A stretch of DNA of 64,000 nt from a bacterium (GTDB lineage Bacteria; Pseudomonadota; Alphaproteobacteria; Rickettsiales; RI-342): contig WGMV01000013.1 in assembly GCA_016124905.1 (NCBI GenBank), forward strand, positions 27,334 to 91,333, read 5' to 3'. The notes below the pieces were generated by a model, which did no database searches, was not told the DNA's origin, and worked only from the letters and a program-made list of their open reading frames with translations. The position numbers and the translations under genes are program-made. This document shows, in pieces, positions 40,971 to 50,122 of this stretch (within the stretch, counting starts at the first letter, position 1; every line of letters starts with the position of its first letter).

Positions 40971-43163
40971 ATGAAAAAGCAATGGCTGCCCTGGGCTATC
41001 CCCCTGCTGATGCTGATGCTCGCCATCGGGCTGCGCGTGTGGCAGCCGCCCTTTATGGAAACGGTGAAGCTCAAAGGCTTTGACGCCTACCAGATGGCCA
41101 TGCCGCGTGAATACCAGCCCATGCCGATCAACGTGATCGATATCGACGATGAAAGCCTTGGCCGCCTTGGCCAATGGCCATGGCCGCGCACCCAGGTGGC
41201 GGAGATGGTGCAGCGGCTCACCGAACTCGGCGTGGCGGCCATCGGGTTCGATATCGTGTTTTCCGAGCCGGACAGGACCTCCCCCAGCCACATGGCGGCA
41301 TTATGGGAAAAGGAAGGCGCCGCCAACCTTGCGGATACGCTGAAAAACCTGCCGGACCATGATGCTCTGCTGGGCAAGGCTATTGCCGATGCGCCGGTGG
41401 TGAGCGGCTTTGTGCTGACGCAAGGTGGCATTACGCCAAAGCCGCAGGGCAAGGCGGGCATTTCTTTTATCGGGCCTGACCCGAGGGCGCTTGCCAGTGG
41501 ATTTACCAGTAGCGTCAATAGCCTGGCGCCTATCGAAAAATCCGCCAAGGGCAACGGCGCGCTTAATGCCACGGTGGATGCGGACGGGATGATCCGCAAG
41601 GTGCCACTGGTGCTGCAGCTGAACGGCAAACTCTACCCCACCCTTTCGGCCGAGTTGCTGCGCGTGGCGCAGGGAGCCTCCACTTATCTGGTCAAAACGG
41701 CCGAAGGCGGCGGGATGACGGATGTAAAGATCGGCGAGCTCAAGGTGCCGGTGGATGGCGAAGGCAGGCTCTGGATCCATTATTCGCGGCATGACCCTGC
41801 CCGCTACATCCCCGCATGGCAGGTGCTGCAGCCGGGCTATAAAAATGAAACCCTGGAAGGCGCCATTGTGGTGGTGGGCACCAGCGCTGCCGGGCTGAAG
41901 GATTTGCGGGCCACGCCGCTTAACCCGGTGATGCCGGGGGTGGAAGTGCATGTGCAGGGCATGGAGCAGATATTGCTCGGCCATTATCTGGAACGGCCGG
42001 ACTGGATGGAAGGCGCGGAAACGCTGCTGACGCTGGTGATCGGTCTTTTACTCATCGCCGTGTGTCTGAGGCTGGGCGCCAAGGGCGGGCTGGTGATGCT
42101 GGCGGTGTTTCTGGGCGGGACGATCGGGTTTGGCATGTGGGCGTTCGACAGCAAGGGAATGCTGGTGGATGTGGTGTATCCGTGCGTGACGATCACCATG
42201 ATCTATATCGCCGCCACGCTGGTGCGCTTCATGGCGACCGAGAAGGAAAAGGCGCAGGTGCGGAGCGCGTTTTCGCATTACATGTCCCCTGCCCTGGTGG
42301 AAGAACTTGCAAAGAACCCGGACAAGCTGACGCTGGGCGGCGAGATGCGCGACATGAGCGTGCTGTTTTGCGATATACGCGGGTTTACGACCATTTCGGA
42401 ACAATTCGACGCCAGCGGGCTGACGCGTTTCATCAACCGCTTTCTGACGCCGATGACAAAGGTGATCCTGGAGCGACGCGGCACGATCGATAAATATATC
42501 GGCGACTGCATCATGGCCTTCTGGAACGCGCCGCTGGACGATGAAAAACACGCGGTGCACGCCTGCCGCAGCGCGCTGGCGATGGTGAAGGCCTGCCAGG
42601 AACTGGATGCGACCGTGCGCGGGGAATTCGAGGCCGAGGGCAAGAAGCCGATCCCGGTGGCCATCGGGCTTGGCATCAATTCCGGCGAGATGTGCGTGGG
42701 CAATATGGGGTCGGACCAGCGGTTCGACTATTCGGTGCTGGGGGATGAGGTGAACCTTGCCTCCCGCCTGGAAGGCCAGAGCAAGACCTATGGCGTGGAT
42801 ATTGTGATCGGCGAATCCACCCGCAGCCGTGCGCCGATGATGGCGACGATTGAGCTGGATCTCATCAAGGTGAAGGGCAAGACCAAGCCGGTGATGATTC
42901 ATGCGCTGCTGGGCGAGGAAACGCTGGCGGAGGATAATGGTTTCATCCAGCTGAAAAACGCCTGGGACGGCATGCTGGCCTCCTATCGCCGTCAGGACTG
43001 GAACGATGCCGAGCACTGGCTGCATAACAGCGCGCGCATGATGGAGGCGTTGGGGCTGAAGCTGGATGGGCTGGTGGAGCTTTATGCCGAGCGCATCGCC
43101 GCTTATCGCGCCAAGGGGCCGGGCAAGGGTTGGGATGGGGTGTTCGAGGCGAAGAGTAAGTAA
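40971..43163 (+). CDS. CHASE2-domain class III adenylate cyclase, membrane-bound
   Basis: 730 residues. An N-terminal membrane span (about 8-25) is followed by a large periplasmic CHASE2 sensor domain (about 30-335, with NVIDIDDESLGRLGQWPWPR and AAIGFDIVFSEPDR). Three membrane spans follow (about 345-425), then a cytoplasmic cyclase domain. The metal-binding Asps are in SVLFCDIRGFTTIS (about 465) and DKYIGDCIMAFWNAP (about 510). The Lys before YIGD and the Asp in SVLGDEVNLASRLE favour ATP over GTP. The C-terminal tail is about 90 residues. The preceding cNMP/FHA gene overlaps functionally. I infer a signal-responsive cAMP module. Confidence 0.93.
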   Translation: MKKQWLPWAIPLLMLMLAIGLRVWQPPFMETVKLKGFDAYQMAMPREYQPMPINVIDIDDESLGRLGQWPWPRTQVAEMVQRLTELGVAAIGFDIVFSEPDRTSPSHMAALWEKEGAANLADTLKNLPDHDALLGKAIADAPVVSGFVLTQGGITPKPQGKAGISFIGPDPRALASGFTSSVNSLAPIEKSAKGNGALNATVDADGMIRKVPLVLQLNGKLYPTLSAELLRVAQGASTYLVKTAEGGGMTDVKIGELKVPVDGEGRLWIHYSRHDPARYIPAWQVLQPGYKNETLEGAIVVVGTSAAGLKDLRATPLNPVMPGVEVHVQGMEQILLGHYLERPDWMEGAETLLTLVIGLLLIAVCLRLGAKGGLVMLAVFLGGTIGFGMWAFDSKGMLVDVVYPCVTITMIYIAATLVRFMATEKEKAQVRSAFSHYMSPALVEELAKNPDKLTLGGEMRDMSVLFCDIRGFTTISEQFDASGLTRFINRFLTPMTKVILERRGTIDKYIGDCIMAFWNAPLDDEKHAVHACRSALAMVKACQELDATVRGEFEAEGKKPIPVAIGLGINSGEMCVGNMGSDQRFDYSVLGDEVNLASRLEGQSKTYGVDIVIGESTRSRAPMMATIELDLIKVKGKTKPVMIHALLGEETLAEDNGFIQLKNAWDGMLASYRRQDWNDAEHWLHNSARMMEALGLKLDGLVELYAERIAAYRAKGPGKGWDGVFEAKSK

Positions 43164-43169
43164 TATGTT

Positions 43170-43229
43170 GTTTCCTGCGCAGCAAAGCTTCGCAATGAAA
43201 CAGCGGCGTGCGCGCCGCGCTCACGGCTG
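43170..43229. repeat. Intergenic hairpin repeat, family R2 (copy b)
   Basis: Outer arms GTTTC (43170-43174) and GAAAC (43197-43201), then GCGGCG-TGCG-CGCCGC and CTCACGGCTG. The positions match copies a and c, where the outer arms are GCTCC/GGAGC. Both arms changed together. It lies between the convergent cyclase and 325-residue protein genes. Confidence 0.75.
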
Positions 43230-43239
43230 CTGAGTATTT

Positions 43240-44217
43240 TTAGTGGATGGTCGGCTCTTGTGTGGGCTGAACACCCGGAAGGCCGGTGATCTGTTTGTCG
43301 GCGGCGTTGCGGGCCTCTTCGAACATCGGGCCGATATTCACTTCCTTGGCTTTACCGGCGACGTAATCGCGTGTTTCCTGCATGCCGAGCGCCTGGGCCT
43401 GGGCATCCAGCGCCAGCAGCATGTTCACGGCCTTTTCCGCCGTCATGATGAGGCCCATATTGTGCGCATTGTCCACCTGCTCATGCGTGAGACGGCCGGT
43501 AACATGATCGGCCAGGCTTTTAACCAGGGTGGATTCGGTTTCTTTGGAGGGTTTCGCATCAGAAACGGTCCTGGTTTCGGTAATGACCGTCTCGATTGAA
43601 GCGGGCTGGGCGGAAGCCTTGGGCTCCTCGGCATGGGCCTCCTCCACGGGGGCCGGTTTGCGGAGCAGGCGATGCTCTACCAGTTCGCGCATGTTTTTTA
43701 CCGTGCCGGAAATTTTCTCCACCACCCACATAGCCAGGCCGCGGGCCTTGTGAATCAGGTTCTGCAAGCGGCCGGTCAGGCCTTCGCGCAGTTCGTCGAG
43801 CTTTTCACCGGCATTGTCGAAAGTTTCACCCTTGTCGGACTCCGGTTCGGGAGTTTCATCGGGGAGAGGGTTCGCCTCCATCTGGAGGGCAACGTCCACC
43901 AGCCCGGAGGTCAGCGCCTCGCTGGCTTCCAATGACTGAACCATGGCCGTTTTAATCGGGGTATAATCATAATCTTTTTCAAATGCATCCGGCACATCGG
44001 CCAGCATGCCGATAGAAAGCGCCACTAACGTGTGCGTGCGGGCGGCATCGTCACCCAGCTGGCTTGGTGAGAACATGCTGCCGCGAACCTTGCGGGCATA
44101 GGCGGGAAGCTCGGCGGGGGGAAGCGTCTTCAGCTCTTCGGCAAGCGTGGTGAAATCAATGACGGCGCGGGTTTCCGGCGTGGCGGTGGCACTGGCTTCG
44201 TTGTGCGCGTCGGTCAT
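43240..44217 (-). CDS. Uncharacterised soluble protein, 325 residues
   Basis: Not recognised. The N-terminal about 110 residues contain LKTLPPAELPAYARKVRGSM and TLVALSIGMLADVPDAFEKD. Two amphipathic helical stretches (KLDELREGLTGRLQNLIHKA and KISGTVKNMRELVEHRLLRK) lie around 135-190. A Pro/Ala/Glu/Thr-rich linker follows (PVEEAHAEEPKASAQPASIE), then a C-terminal helical part (AEKAVNMLLALDAQAQALGM). There is no signal peptide or clear membrane span, although the GLAMWVVEKISGTV helix could associate with a membrane. It is convergent with the cyclase gene and has an R2 repeat at its 3' side. Confidence 0.6.
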   Translation of the reverse strand: MTDAHNEASATATPETRAVIDFTTLAEELKTLPPAELPAYARKVRGSMFSPSQLGDDAARTHTLVALSIGMLADVPDAFEKDYDYTPIKTAMVQSLEASEALTSGLVDVALQMEANPLPDETPEPESDKGETFDNAGEKLDELREGLTGRLQNLIHKARGLAMWVVEKISGTVKNMRELVEHRLLRKPAPVEEAHAEEPKASAQPASIETVITETRTVSDAKPSKETESTLVKSLADHVTGRLTHEQVDNAHNMGLIMTAEKAVNMLLALDAQAQALGMQETRDYVAGKAKEVNIGPMFEEARNAADKQITGLPGVQPTQEPTIH

Positions 44218-44603
44218 TGAATCATCCCCGGGATATTTATTAAAACCTACCCTTATTATCTTAAGGCTTCTTTACAATTAGATGACAGGCAGCGCCCTTC
44301 ACACGTTCTTTTTATACTGGCCCGCTTGGGCAGCGGCTTTTTAAGCAAAATGCCGGATGACAATAAGCGGGGTGACATGACCGCACCGTGTCGCTTTAAC
44401 TACCTGGTTGATTTTTCTATCTATCGCCGGATTGAATGCAAAAGTTTTGTGACAAAACCCCCCATAGTTATGCAATCAAGGCATGGCTCATGTGTTAATA
44501 AAGGGTTTGCAATCCAAATTCCGCATAGCTATAACGGTCATATTCCATCCACGAGCGATTACAACCTTTCTCTTGGATGTGAAGCCTCCCTGTTTATACT
44601 TCT

Positions 44604-44634
44604 GGCCGGGCCGCAAGGTCCGGCCTCTTTTTTT
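44604..44634 (+). terminator. Rho-independent terminator without an assigned gene
   Basis: Stem GGCCGGGCC / GGTCCGGCC (9 bp, one G-T pair) with loop GCAA, followed by TCTTTTTTT. There is no protein-coding gene upstream on this strand within 1.4 kb. Confidence 0.8.
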
Positions 44635-44639
44635 GTTTT

Positions 44640-44697
44640 GCTCCCTGCTCACGATGTTCGCAATGGAGCAGCGGCGTGCGCGCCGCGCTCACGGCTG
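44640..44697. repeat. Intergenic hairpin repeat, family R2 (copy c)
   Basis: Outer arms GCTCC (44640-44644) and GGAGC (44665-44669), then the second hairpin GCGGCG-TGCG-CGCCGC (44671-44686) and CTCACGGCTG. Confidence 0.75.
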
Positions 44698-44718
44698 TGG
44701 GGCCCGGGATTTGCCTAG

Positions 44719-44769
44719 TGCTGACGATGCTGCAATGGAGCAGCGCTGTACGCAGCGCGCTCACGGCTG
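44719..44769. repeat. Intergenic hairpin repeat, family R2 (copy d, left arm lost)
   Basis: Shares GCAATGGAGC and CTCACGGCTG with copy c. The second hairpin is GCGCTG-TACG-CAGCGC instead of GCGGCG-TGCG-CGCCGC, with matching changes in both arms. The left outer arm is not recognisable. Confidence 0.65.
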
Positions 44770-44807
44770 TATAGCTACGCTGTAATTAACATTCATCTGG
44801 ATTCGTC

Positions 44808-45203
44808 ATGCCGCGCTTATGGCAAAGCCTCACTCCGCGTCCGGCCTTCCTGCAGGTGCAGGCGGAAGGGCTGAAGCTGCATACCAAGCTGCTGCAGCTG
44901 CAATGCGTGGCTGCTCCTTCGCCGACCCCTTCCCTCCATATCGGGCTGACGGTGAGCGGCAAGCATGGCGGCGCGGTGGAGCGCAACCGCATCAAACGCA
45001 AATGGCGGGCGGTGCTGGATGCCACCCTTGCCGAACCGCGCTGGCAGGCATGGCTGGGAAACCATGCGGTGAAGCTGGTGCTGATTCCCAAAACGGGCGC
45101 GCTGGAGGCCGAAAGCGGGCAATATGCCGAGGATTTACGCTATCTTTTGAAAAAACTTGCGCGCGGAACGGCCTCCAGGGAAACACCCGCCGATGAAACA
45201 TAG
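44808..45203 (+). CDS. rnpA: Ribonuclease P protein component
   Basis: Protein subunit of RNase P, which matures tRNA 5' ends. 131 residues. The family core is present: [11 protein letters not shown] near the N-terminus and [20 protein letters not shown] followed by KRKWRAV (the RNR motif region). It is followed by a helix and [12 protein letters not shown]. The C-terminal tail is polar. The family's usual neighbour rpmH is missing upstream, but the downstream order yidD-yidC-engB is standard. It overlaps yidD by 11 bp. Confidence 0.92.
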   Translation: MPRLWQSLTPRPAFLQVQAEGLKLHTKLLQLQCVAAPSPTPSLHIGLTVSGKHGGAVERNRIKRKWRAVLDATLAEPRWQAWLGNHAVKLVLIPKTGALEAESGQYAEDLRYLLKKLARGTASRETPADET

Positions 45204-45462
45204 GACCTTGGCCGCGCGGGTAATGATTGCCATTATCCGCATCTACCAATATACCCTGTCGCCCTGGGTTGGGCGCACCTGCCGCTTTTTGCCGACCTGC
45301 TCGCATTACGGAATCGAGGCCATTGAAACACATGGCGCCGTTCGTGGGGGCTGGTTGACGCTGAAACGGCTGCTGCGCTGCCACCCCATCCGTTTTTTAG
45401 GCGGCGGCAGCGGGCTGGACCCGGTGCCTCCGCCAGCTGATACGACCACCGCAAGGGATTGA
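45193..45462 (+). CDS. yidD: Membrane protein insertion efficiency factor YidD
   Basis: 89 residues from ATG 45193. The core [20 protein letters not shown] followed by [14 protein letters not shown] contains the conserved Cys pair; [20 protein letters not shown] ends the domain. It assists YidC in inserting inner-membrane proteins. A longer open frame upstream lies inside rnpA and is not needed. It overlaps rnpA and is 2 bp from yidC. Confidence 0.94.
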   Translation: MKHRTLAARVMIAIIRIYQYTLSPWVGRTCRFLPTCSHYGIEAIETHGAVRGGWLTLKRLLRCHPIRFLGGGSGLDPVPPPADTTTARD

Positions 45463-45464
45463 CC

Positions 45465-47306
45465 ATGCCGCTACATACCCCCCACCAGGGCCCCGACCTT
45501 AAAAATATGGTGATCGCGCTCGTGCTGTCGATGCTGCTGATATGCGCATGGAATTATTTCTATCCCCCTGCCAAGCCGCAGCCCGCGCCAGCCCTCACCA
45601 GCACGGCACAACTGGCCGACGGGCAACCCATCGCCCATGGCGAACCCGCCCCCCAGGCGCCAGCGCCCATCATGACGCGGGACGAATCCCTCAAAGGCAC
45701 GCGTATTCATATTGATAATGGTCGCCTGCACGGCTCCTTTGCCGCCACGGGCAAAGGGCTGCGCTTTGACGACCTTACCCTGGTGGATTACCGCCAGACA
45801 CTTGCGCCGGACAGCCCGGAAGTGGTGCTGCTTTCCCCCAGCAATACGGCTGAGCCCTATTTCGCCGAATTTGGCTGGCTGAACGGAAAGGGCATCACCA
45901 CGCCGGGCGCGGATGCCGCCTGGCAGGCCGATGGCGAGGTGCTGAGCCCAAAAACCCCCGTCACGCTCAGTTGGAAAAGCCCCGAGGGCGCGATTTTTTC
46001 CGTGCGGGTGGAAGTGGATGAGAACTACATGTTCACCATTACGCGCCGTGTGGAAAATGCAGGCCAGACCGCAGCGGAACTCACCCCTTATGCCCTGGTG
46101 AACCGCTACCGCGACATGAAGGACAAAAGCAATTACGCCTCCCACGAGGGCGTGCTCGGTGTGTTCAACGGCACGCTGGATGAAATCACCTATCACAGCC
46201 TGGTGGATGAAAAAGACCCGATCACCTGGCAAAGCACGCCCAGCAGCGGCGAGCACAAGGGCAGCGGCTGGGCCGCGATGGGCGATAAATACTGGGTGAC
46301 GGCCGTCATCCCCGCGCAGGATGAAGGCTTCAACGCCACCACGCGCCATTATACACGCCCTGGCACCAATGGCGTTGATGCGCCGCGCTTCCAGCTTGAC
46401 CTTACGGAAGCACCGGTCTCGCTCAAGCCCGGTGAGAAGCAGGACACGGTGGTGCATTTCTATGCAGGCGCCAAGGAAGTGAAGCTGCTGGACCGCTATA
46501 CACAGGCGCTGCAGATTCCCCTGTTCGACCGCGCGGTGGATTTCGGCCGGCTTTATTTCCTCACCAAGCCGATTTTCCAGTTCCTGCAGTATATTTACAG
46601 CAAGGTCGGCAATTTCGGCATTTCCATTCTGCTGCTGACGGTGGTGATCCGCACGCTGGTGTTTCCGCTGGCCAACAAATCCTACAAGTCGCTGGCGCAT
46701 ATGCGCGAGATTCAGCCTAAAATGGCCGAGCTGCGCGAGAAATACGCCGATGACAAGCTGAAGCTGAACCAGGAAATGATGGCGCTTTATCAGCGTGAGA
46801 AGGTCAACCCCATGGCAGGGTGCCTGCCCATTCTGCTGCAGATTCCGATTTTCTTTGCGCTCTATAAAGTGCTGACGGTGAGCATCGAGATGCGGCACGC
46901 ACCGTTTTTCGGATGGATTCATGATCTTTCCGCGCCGGACCCGACGACGGTGTTTAACCTGTTCGGGCTGATTCCCTGGAACCCGCCAGCGGCGCTGATG
47001 ATCGGCGCATGGCCCATCATCATGGCCACGACCATGTTCATCCAGCAGCGTCTGCAACCCGCGCCGAACGACCCGGTACAGGCGAAGATCATGAAATTCT
47101 TCCCGCTGATGTTCCTGGCAATCTTCGCGCATTTCGCCGCCGGTCTGGTGATTTACTGGAGCTGGAGCAACACGCTTTCCATCCTGCAGCAGGCCATCAT
47201 CATGCGCCGTCATGGGCACCACCGGAAGCACAAGAAACAGCCGGAGCAGGAAGTGATCTCTCCCGCTAAGCCAAAGCACAAAAAGCATAAAAAAGGCGCG
47301 CATTGA
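45465..47306 (+). CDS. yidC: Membrane protein insertase YidC
   Basis: 613 residues. N-terminal membrane span (MVIALVLSMLLICAWNYFYP), then a large periplasmic P1 domain (about 60-350), then the conserved core with five spans: FGRLYFLTKPIFQFLQYIY, NFGISILLLTVVIRTLVFPL (with the positively charged groove residue), MAGCLPILLQIPIFFALYKV and the C-terminal spans. The tail is Lys/His-rich (HRKHKKQPEQEVISPAKPKH), as in YidC proteins that bind ribosomes. ATG 45465 is preferred to the TTG at 45459. The stop overlaps the engB start. Confidence 0.97.
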   Translation: MPLHTPHQGPDLKNMVIALVLSMLLICAWNYFYPPAKPQPAPALTSTAQLADGQPIAHGEPAPQAPAPIMTRDESLKGTRIHIDNGRLHGSFAATGKGLRFDDLTLVDYRQTLAPDSPEVVLLSPSNTAEPYFAEFGWLNGKGITTPGADAAWQADGEVLSPKTPVTLSWKSPEGAIFSVRVEVDENYMFTITRRVENAGQTAAELTPYALVNRYRDMKDKSNYASHEGVLGVFNGTLDEITYHSLVDEKDPITWQSTPSSGEHKGSGWAAMGDKYWVTAVIPAQDEGFNATTRHYTRPGTNGVDAPRFQLDLTEAPVSLKPGEKQDTVVHFYAGAKEVKLLDRYTQALQIPLFDRAVDFGRLYFLTKPIFQFLQYIYSKVGNFGISILLLTVVIRTLVFPLANKSYKSLAHMREIQPKMAELREKYADDKLKLNQEMMALYQREKVNPMAGCLPILLQIPIFFALYKVLTVSIEMRHAPFFGWIHDLSAPDPTTVFNLFGLIPWNPPAALMIGAWPIIMATTMFIQQRLQPAPNDPVQAKIMKFFPLMFLAIFAHFAAGLVIYWSWSNTLSILQQAIIMRRHGHHRKHKKQPEQEVISPAKPKHKKHKKGAH

Positions 47307-47965
47307 TGACCGAGCCCTCCGTTCTTCCAGCCGATGACTGGGCCGCGTGGGAAGAACGGGGGCGCGTGCTGTTTGCCGGGCAGTGCGAGCATTTCACCGC
47401 CGCACCCAGCGTGGAATTTCTGCCGCCGCAGAGCCTGCCGGAAATTGCCTTTATTGGCCGTTCCAACGTGGGAAAATCCTCGCTGCTGAACGCCCTGACA
47501 GGGCGCAACAGCCTGGCGCGCACCTCTTCCACGCCCGGCTGCACCAAGATGCTGCATTTCTACGACCTGGCGCAGAAACTCTTCCTCGTCGACGTGCCGG
47601 GTTACGGCTTCCATAAGGCCAGCAAAAAGGAAGGCAAACAATGGCAGCGGCTGATCGTGGATTATCTGCGCGGCCGCGCGGTGCTGGGGCGCAGCCTGCT
47701 GCTGCTCGACAGCCGTCATGGCGTGAAGCCCAATGACAAGGAGCTGATGGATTTTCTCGACGACCTGGCCGTGCCCTACCAGGTGGTGCTGACCAAAGGC
47801 GACGAGCTGAAGAAAAGCGAGCGAGCCGCCGTGATTGAAGCCGTGCAGATGTCGCTTAAGAAACATAGCGCGGCCATGCCCAACCCCATCCTCACCAGCA
47901 GCCGCGATGGTGACGGCATCCCCCAATTGCGCGCCAGCCTGGCCGCCCTGATCGCACGAGGTTAG
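47306..47965 (+). CDS. engB: Ribosome biogenesis GTPase EngB (YihA/YsxC)
   Basis: 219 residues. G1 [18 protein letters not shown] (about 48-66), G2-region [11 protein letters not shown]3 [12 protein letters not shown] and G4 [11 protein letters not shown] are intact. It is needed for late 50S assembly. The start is ATG 47306 (overlaps the yidC stop, TGATG). It is followed 2 bp later by argB. Confidence 0.96.
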   Translation: MTEPSVLPADDWAAWEERGRVLFAGQCEHFTAAPSVEFLPPQSLPEIAFIGRSNVGKSSLLNALTGRNSLARTSSTPGCTKMLHFYDLAQKLFLVDVPGYGFHKASKKEGKQWQRLIVDYLRGRAVLGRSLLLLDSRHGVKPNDKELMDFLDDLAVPYQVVLTKGDELKKSERAAVIEAVQMSLKKHSAAMPNPILTSSRDGDGIPQLRASLAALIARG

Positions 47966-47967
47966 TC

Positions 47968-48885
47968 ATGAGCAAGAAAGACGTAGTGGCATCCCACCTG
48001 CTGCCGGAAGACGTGCAGGACGTGGCCGAGACGCTGATCGAAGCCCTGCCCTATATGCGCGAATTCGCCGAAGAGACCTTCGTCATCAAGTATGGCGGCA
48101 ATGCGATGGGCGACGAGGAAGTGGCCAAAGGCTTCGCCCGCGACGTAGTGCTGCTGAAGCAGGTCGGCATCGACCCCGTGGTGGTGCATGGCGGCGGTCC
48201 GCAGATCGGCCAGATGCTGGAGCGGCTCCGCATCCAGAGTTCGTTTGTAGACGGGCTGCGGGTGACGGACCGCGAGACGGTGGACATTGTGGAGATGGTG
48301 CTGTGCGGCTCCATCAACAAATCCATCGTCGCGGCCATTCATAATGTGGGCGGCAAGGCGGTGGGGCTTTCCGGCAAGGACGGCAACCTGATCGTGGCGG
48401 AGAAGCTCCGCCGTACGAAGAAGGACCCGGATTCGCATATCGAGCAGGTGCTGGACCTCGGCTTCGTAGGGGAGCCTGCGAAAATCAACCCGGGAGTGCT
48501 TGAGATGTTCTCCGGCGGAGACACGATCCCGGTGATTGCGCCGATCGGCTTCGGCAAGGACGGACAAACGTATAACGTGAATGCCGACACGGCGGCGGGC
48601 GCGATTGCGGGCGCGCTGAAGGCCAGCAAATTGATGATGCTGACCGATGTTCCCGGCGTGCTAGACCAACACAAGCAGCTCATCAGCAAGCTGACGGTGA
48701 AGGAAGCCAAGGCGCTGATTGCCGAAGGCGTGGCCACGGGCGGGATGATCCCGAAGCTCGAAACCTGCATGGAAGCCATCGCCAAGGGCAGCCAGGCGGC
48801 GCATATCCTTGACGGGCGCATTCCGCACGTGGTGCTGGTGGAGATTTTCACGCAGCATGGCGTGGGCACGATGATTGTGCCGTAG
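47968..48885 (+). CDS. argB: Acetylglutamate kinase
   Basis: Phosphorylates N-acetylglutamate in arginine synthesis. 305 residues. [20 protein letters not shown] (about 33-52) and [16 protein letters not shown] bind phosphate and substrate. The chain continues through [48 protein letters not shown] and [12 protein letters not shown]. The N-terminal about 30 residues resemble the Arg-sensitive hexameric form. Typical alphaproteobacterial placement is after engB. Confidence 0.97.
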   Translation: MSKKDVVASHLLPEDVQDVAETLIEALPYMREFAEETFVIKYGGNAMGDEEVAKGFARDVVLLKQVGIDPVVVHGGGPQIGQMLERLRIQSSFVDGLRVTDRETVDIVEMVLCGSINKSIVAAIHNVGGKAVGLSGKDGNLIVAEKLRRTKKDPDSHIEQVLDLGFVGEPAKINPGVLEMFSGGDTIPVIAPIGFGKDGQTYNVNADTAAGAIAGALKASKLMMLTDVPGVLDQHKQLISKLTVKEAKALIAEGVATGGMIPKLETCMEAIAKGSQAAHILDGRIPHVVLVEIFTQHGVGTMIVP

Positions 48886-48909
48886 CATCCGCACGGAAGG
48901 AGCCGCGCC

Positions 48910-49341
48910 ATGACCTCAAAGCTTGTCATCGTTTCTGCCGCCGTGCTGATGCGGGTTGATGGGCATGTGCTGGTGGCGCAACGGCCTGAGGGCAAGGCGA
49001 TGGCGGGTTTGTGGGAATTCCCCGGCGGCAAGCTAGAGGCTGGTGAAAGCCCTGAGGCAGCGCTGATTCGTGAGTTGAAGGAAGAGCTGGCGATTGAGGT
49101 GTGTGCGGAGGATTTGCAGCCGCTGCAATTCATCTCGCACAGCTATGAGACGTTTCACTTATTGATGCCGACTTTCCTTTGCTGCCGATGGAAGGAAGAG
49201 CCGCAGGCGCTGTGGCACACGGCCCTGCAATGGCTACCGGTGGAAGCGCTGGCGGAGTTGCCTATGCCGCCGGCGGATGCGCCGCTTCTGCCTGTGCTTG
49301 GGCAGCGGCTTGCTCTACCAGTTCTGGACAGAGTTTCTTGA
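48910..49341 (+). CDS. mutT: 8-oxo-dGTP diphosphatase, MutT type (NUDIX)
   Basis: Removes oxidised dGTP from the nucleotide pool. 143 residues. The NUDIX box is present as GGKLEAGESPEAALIRELKE followed by EL (about 39-60). The N-terminus IVSAAVLMRVDGHVLVAQRP and LWEFPGG are typical of MutT. The C-terminal YETFHLLMPTFLCC strand follows. The last about 27 codons overlap, on the opposite strand, the 3' end of the membrane protein gene at 49262. It acts in the same defence as mutY. Confidence 0.93.
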   Translation: MTSKLVIVSAAVLMRVDGHVLVAQRPEGKAMAGLWEFPGGKLEAGESPEAALIRELKEELAIEVCAEDLQPLQFISHSYETFHLLMPTFLCCRWKEEPQALWHTALQWLPVEALAELPMPPADAPLLPVLGQRLALPVLDRVS

Positions 49342-50122
49342 ACAGACCTGATTGAAATGATGCCAGCAATGCAGCTTCCATCAAATATGTGAGGAACATT
49401 TTCGCGCCATATACATGTTCCGTCGGCTGTAAATGCCCACCATATGGTAATAAAAGCAGCGATTTAAATGCCCAAGTCACTAAACATAAAACAAGCAACA
49501 CTACCCAAATGGCAGCATGAAAAGGCCTTGAGCGCACCCATGATTCTGAAAATGTCATATTTATATTCATGGCTGCGGCAGGCACTATAAGTAGCAGACG
49601 CGCACCTATTAGCCCCATGACACACTGAATAGGTATAGCCAAACTATAAACATCCATTTCTTTTAGCGAATACTCTTTTTGGTTGAAAATCTTTGTAAGC
49701 CCTAATGTAGAATGGATCGTATCTGCATAAGGATATTCTCCCACCAGTAGAAAATATGGCGCTAACACCATAACTCCAACAAACAGGCTTTGCTTGTATA
49801 CATAGAGAACAAAGTGTCTGGCAGAAGGATAACCGCCTTCTATTTTTTTGAATAGAAAATCTTTTTGAGCTTTAAGCAGCGCAAAACATGTAAAAATAAA
49901 AACGAATACTTCCACCAAATGAGGTGGGCCTGTTTTTATTAAAATAATTACAGCAAAACAAAATGCTAGTGCCGAGAAACGAACTCTCAGCATCATATTT
50001 CTATAATTATTATTTTTGAAAAGGCCCTTTTCTACATTCTCGTTGAATCGCCATATTAATGGCTCACGAAAAAGCTGAAGCATTTCTCTTAGCTGTACAA
50101 GCAACTCGTTATAGAAAATCAT
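49262..50122 (-). CDS. Multi-pass membrane protein, fourth member of a paralogue cluster
   Basis: 286 residues, about six hydrophobic segments (VRFSALAFCFAVIILI, HLVEVFVFIFTCFALL, LFVGVMVLAPYFLLVG, IPIQCVMGLIGARLLLIVPA, AIWVVLLVLCLVTWAF). The segment NMTFSESWVRSRPFHAAIWV aligns with the G-(D/E)-x-x-S-x-x-x-x-W block of its three upstream neighbours. The body is visibly A/T-richer than all surrounding genes, but the 3' end, which overlaps mutT by 80 bp, is GC-rich and encodes an Ala/Gln tail (EQAAAQAQAEAAHPPAA). The stop may have been displaced by recombination. Function unknown. It overlaps the upstream gene by 4 bp. Confidence 0.6.
   Translation of the reverse strand: MIFYNELLVQLREMLQLFREPLIWRFNENVEKGLFKNNNYRNMMLRVRFSALAFCFAVIILIKTGPPHLVEVFVFIFTCFALLKAQKDFLFKKIEGGYPSARHFVLYVYKQSLFVGVMVLAPYFLLVGEYPYADTIHSTLGLTKIFNQKEYSLKEMDVYSLAIPIQCVMGLIGARLLLIVPAAAMNINMTFSESWVRSRPFHAAIWVVLLVLCLVTWAFKSLLLLPYGGHLQPTEHVYGAKMFLTYLMEAALLASFQSGLFKKLCPELVEQAAAQAQAEAAHPPAA

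Larger units (their letters stand above)
44218..44807. other. 590-bp intergenic region upstream of rnpA
   Basis: No convincing coding region. It contains an A/T-rich part (44218-44600), a plus-strand terminator (44604-44634) and two R2 repeats. Open frames here run through the terminator or the repeats and are rejected. rpmH, which normally precedes rnpA, is not found: nothing encodes a KRTFQPS-like start. The terminator requires an upstream transcript, possibly a small RNA within about 44380-44634. Confidence 0.55.

Noticed and set aside
44326..44785. Two plus-strand open frames upstream of rnpA (44326-44718 and 44483-44785)
   Set aside because: Both run through a strong terminator and R2 hairpin repeats, so their C-terminal parts are repeat translations.
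45471..47303. 610-residue minus-strand open frame
   Set aside because: Antisense shadow of yidC; His/Arg-rich composition and no recognisable domain.
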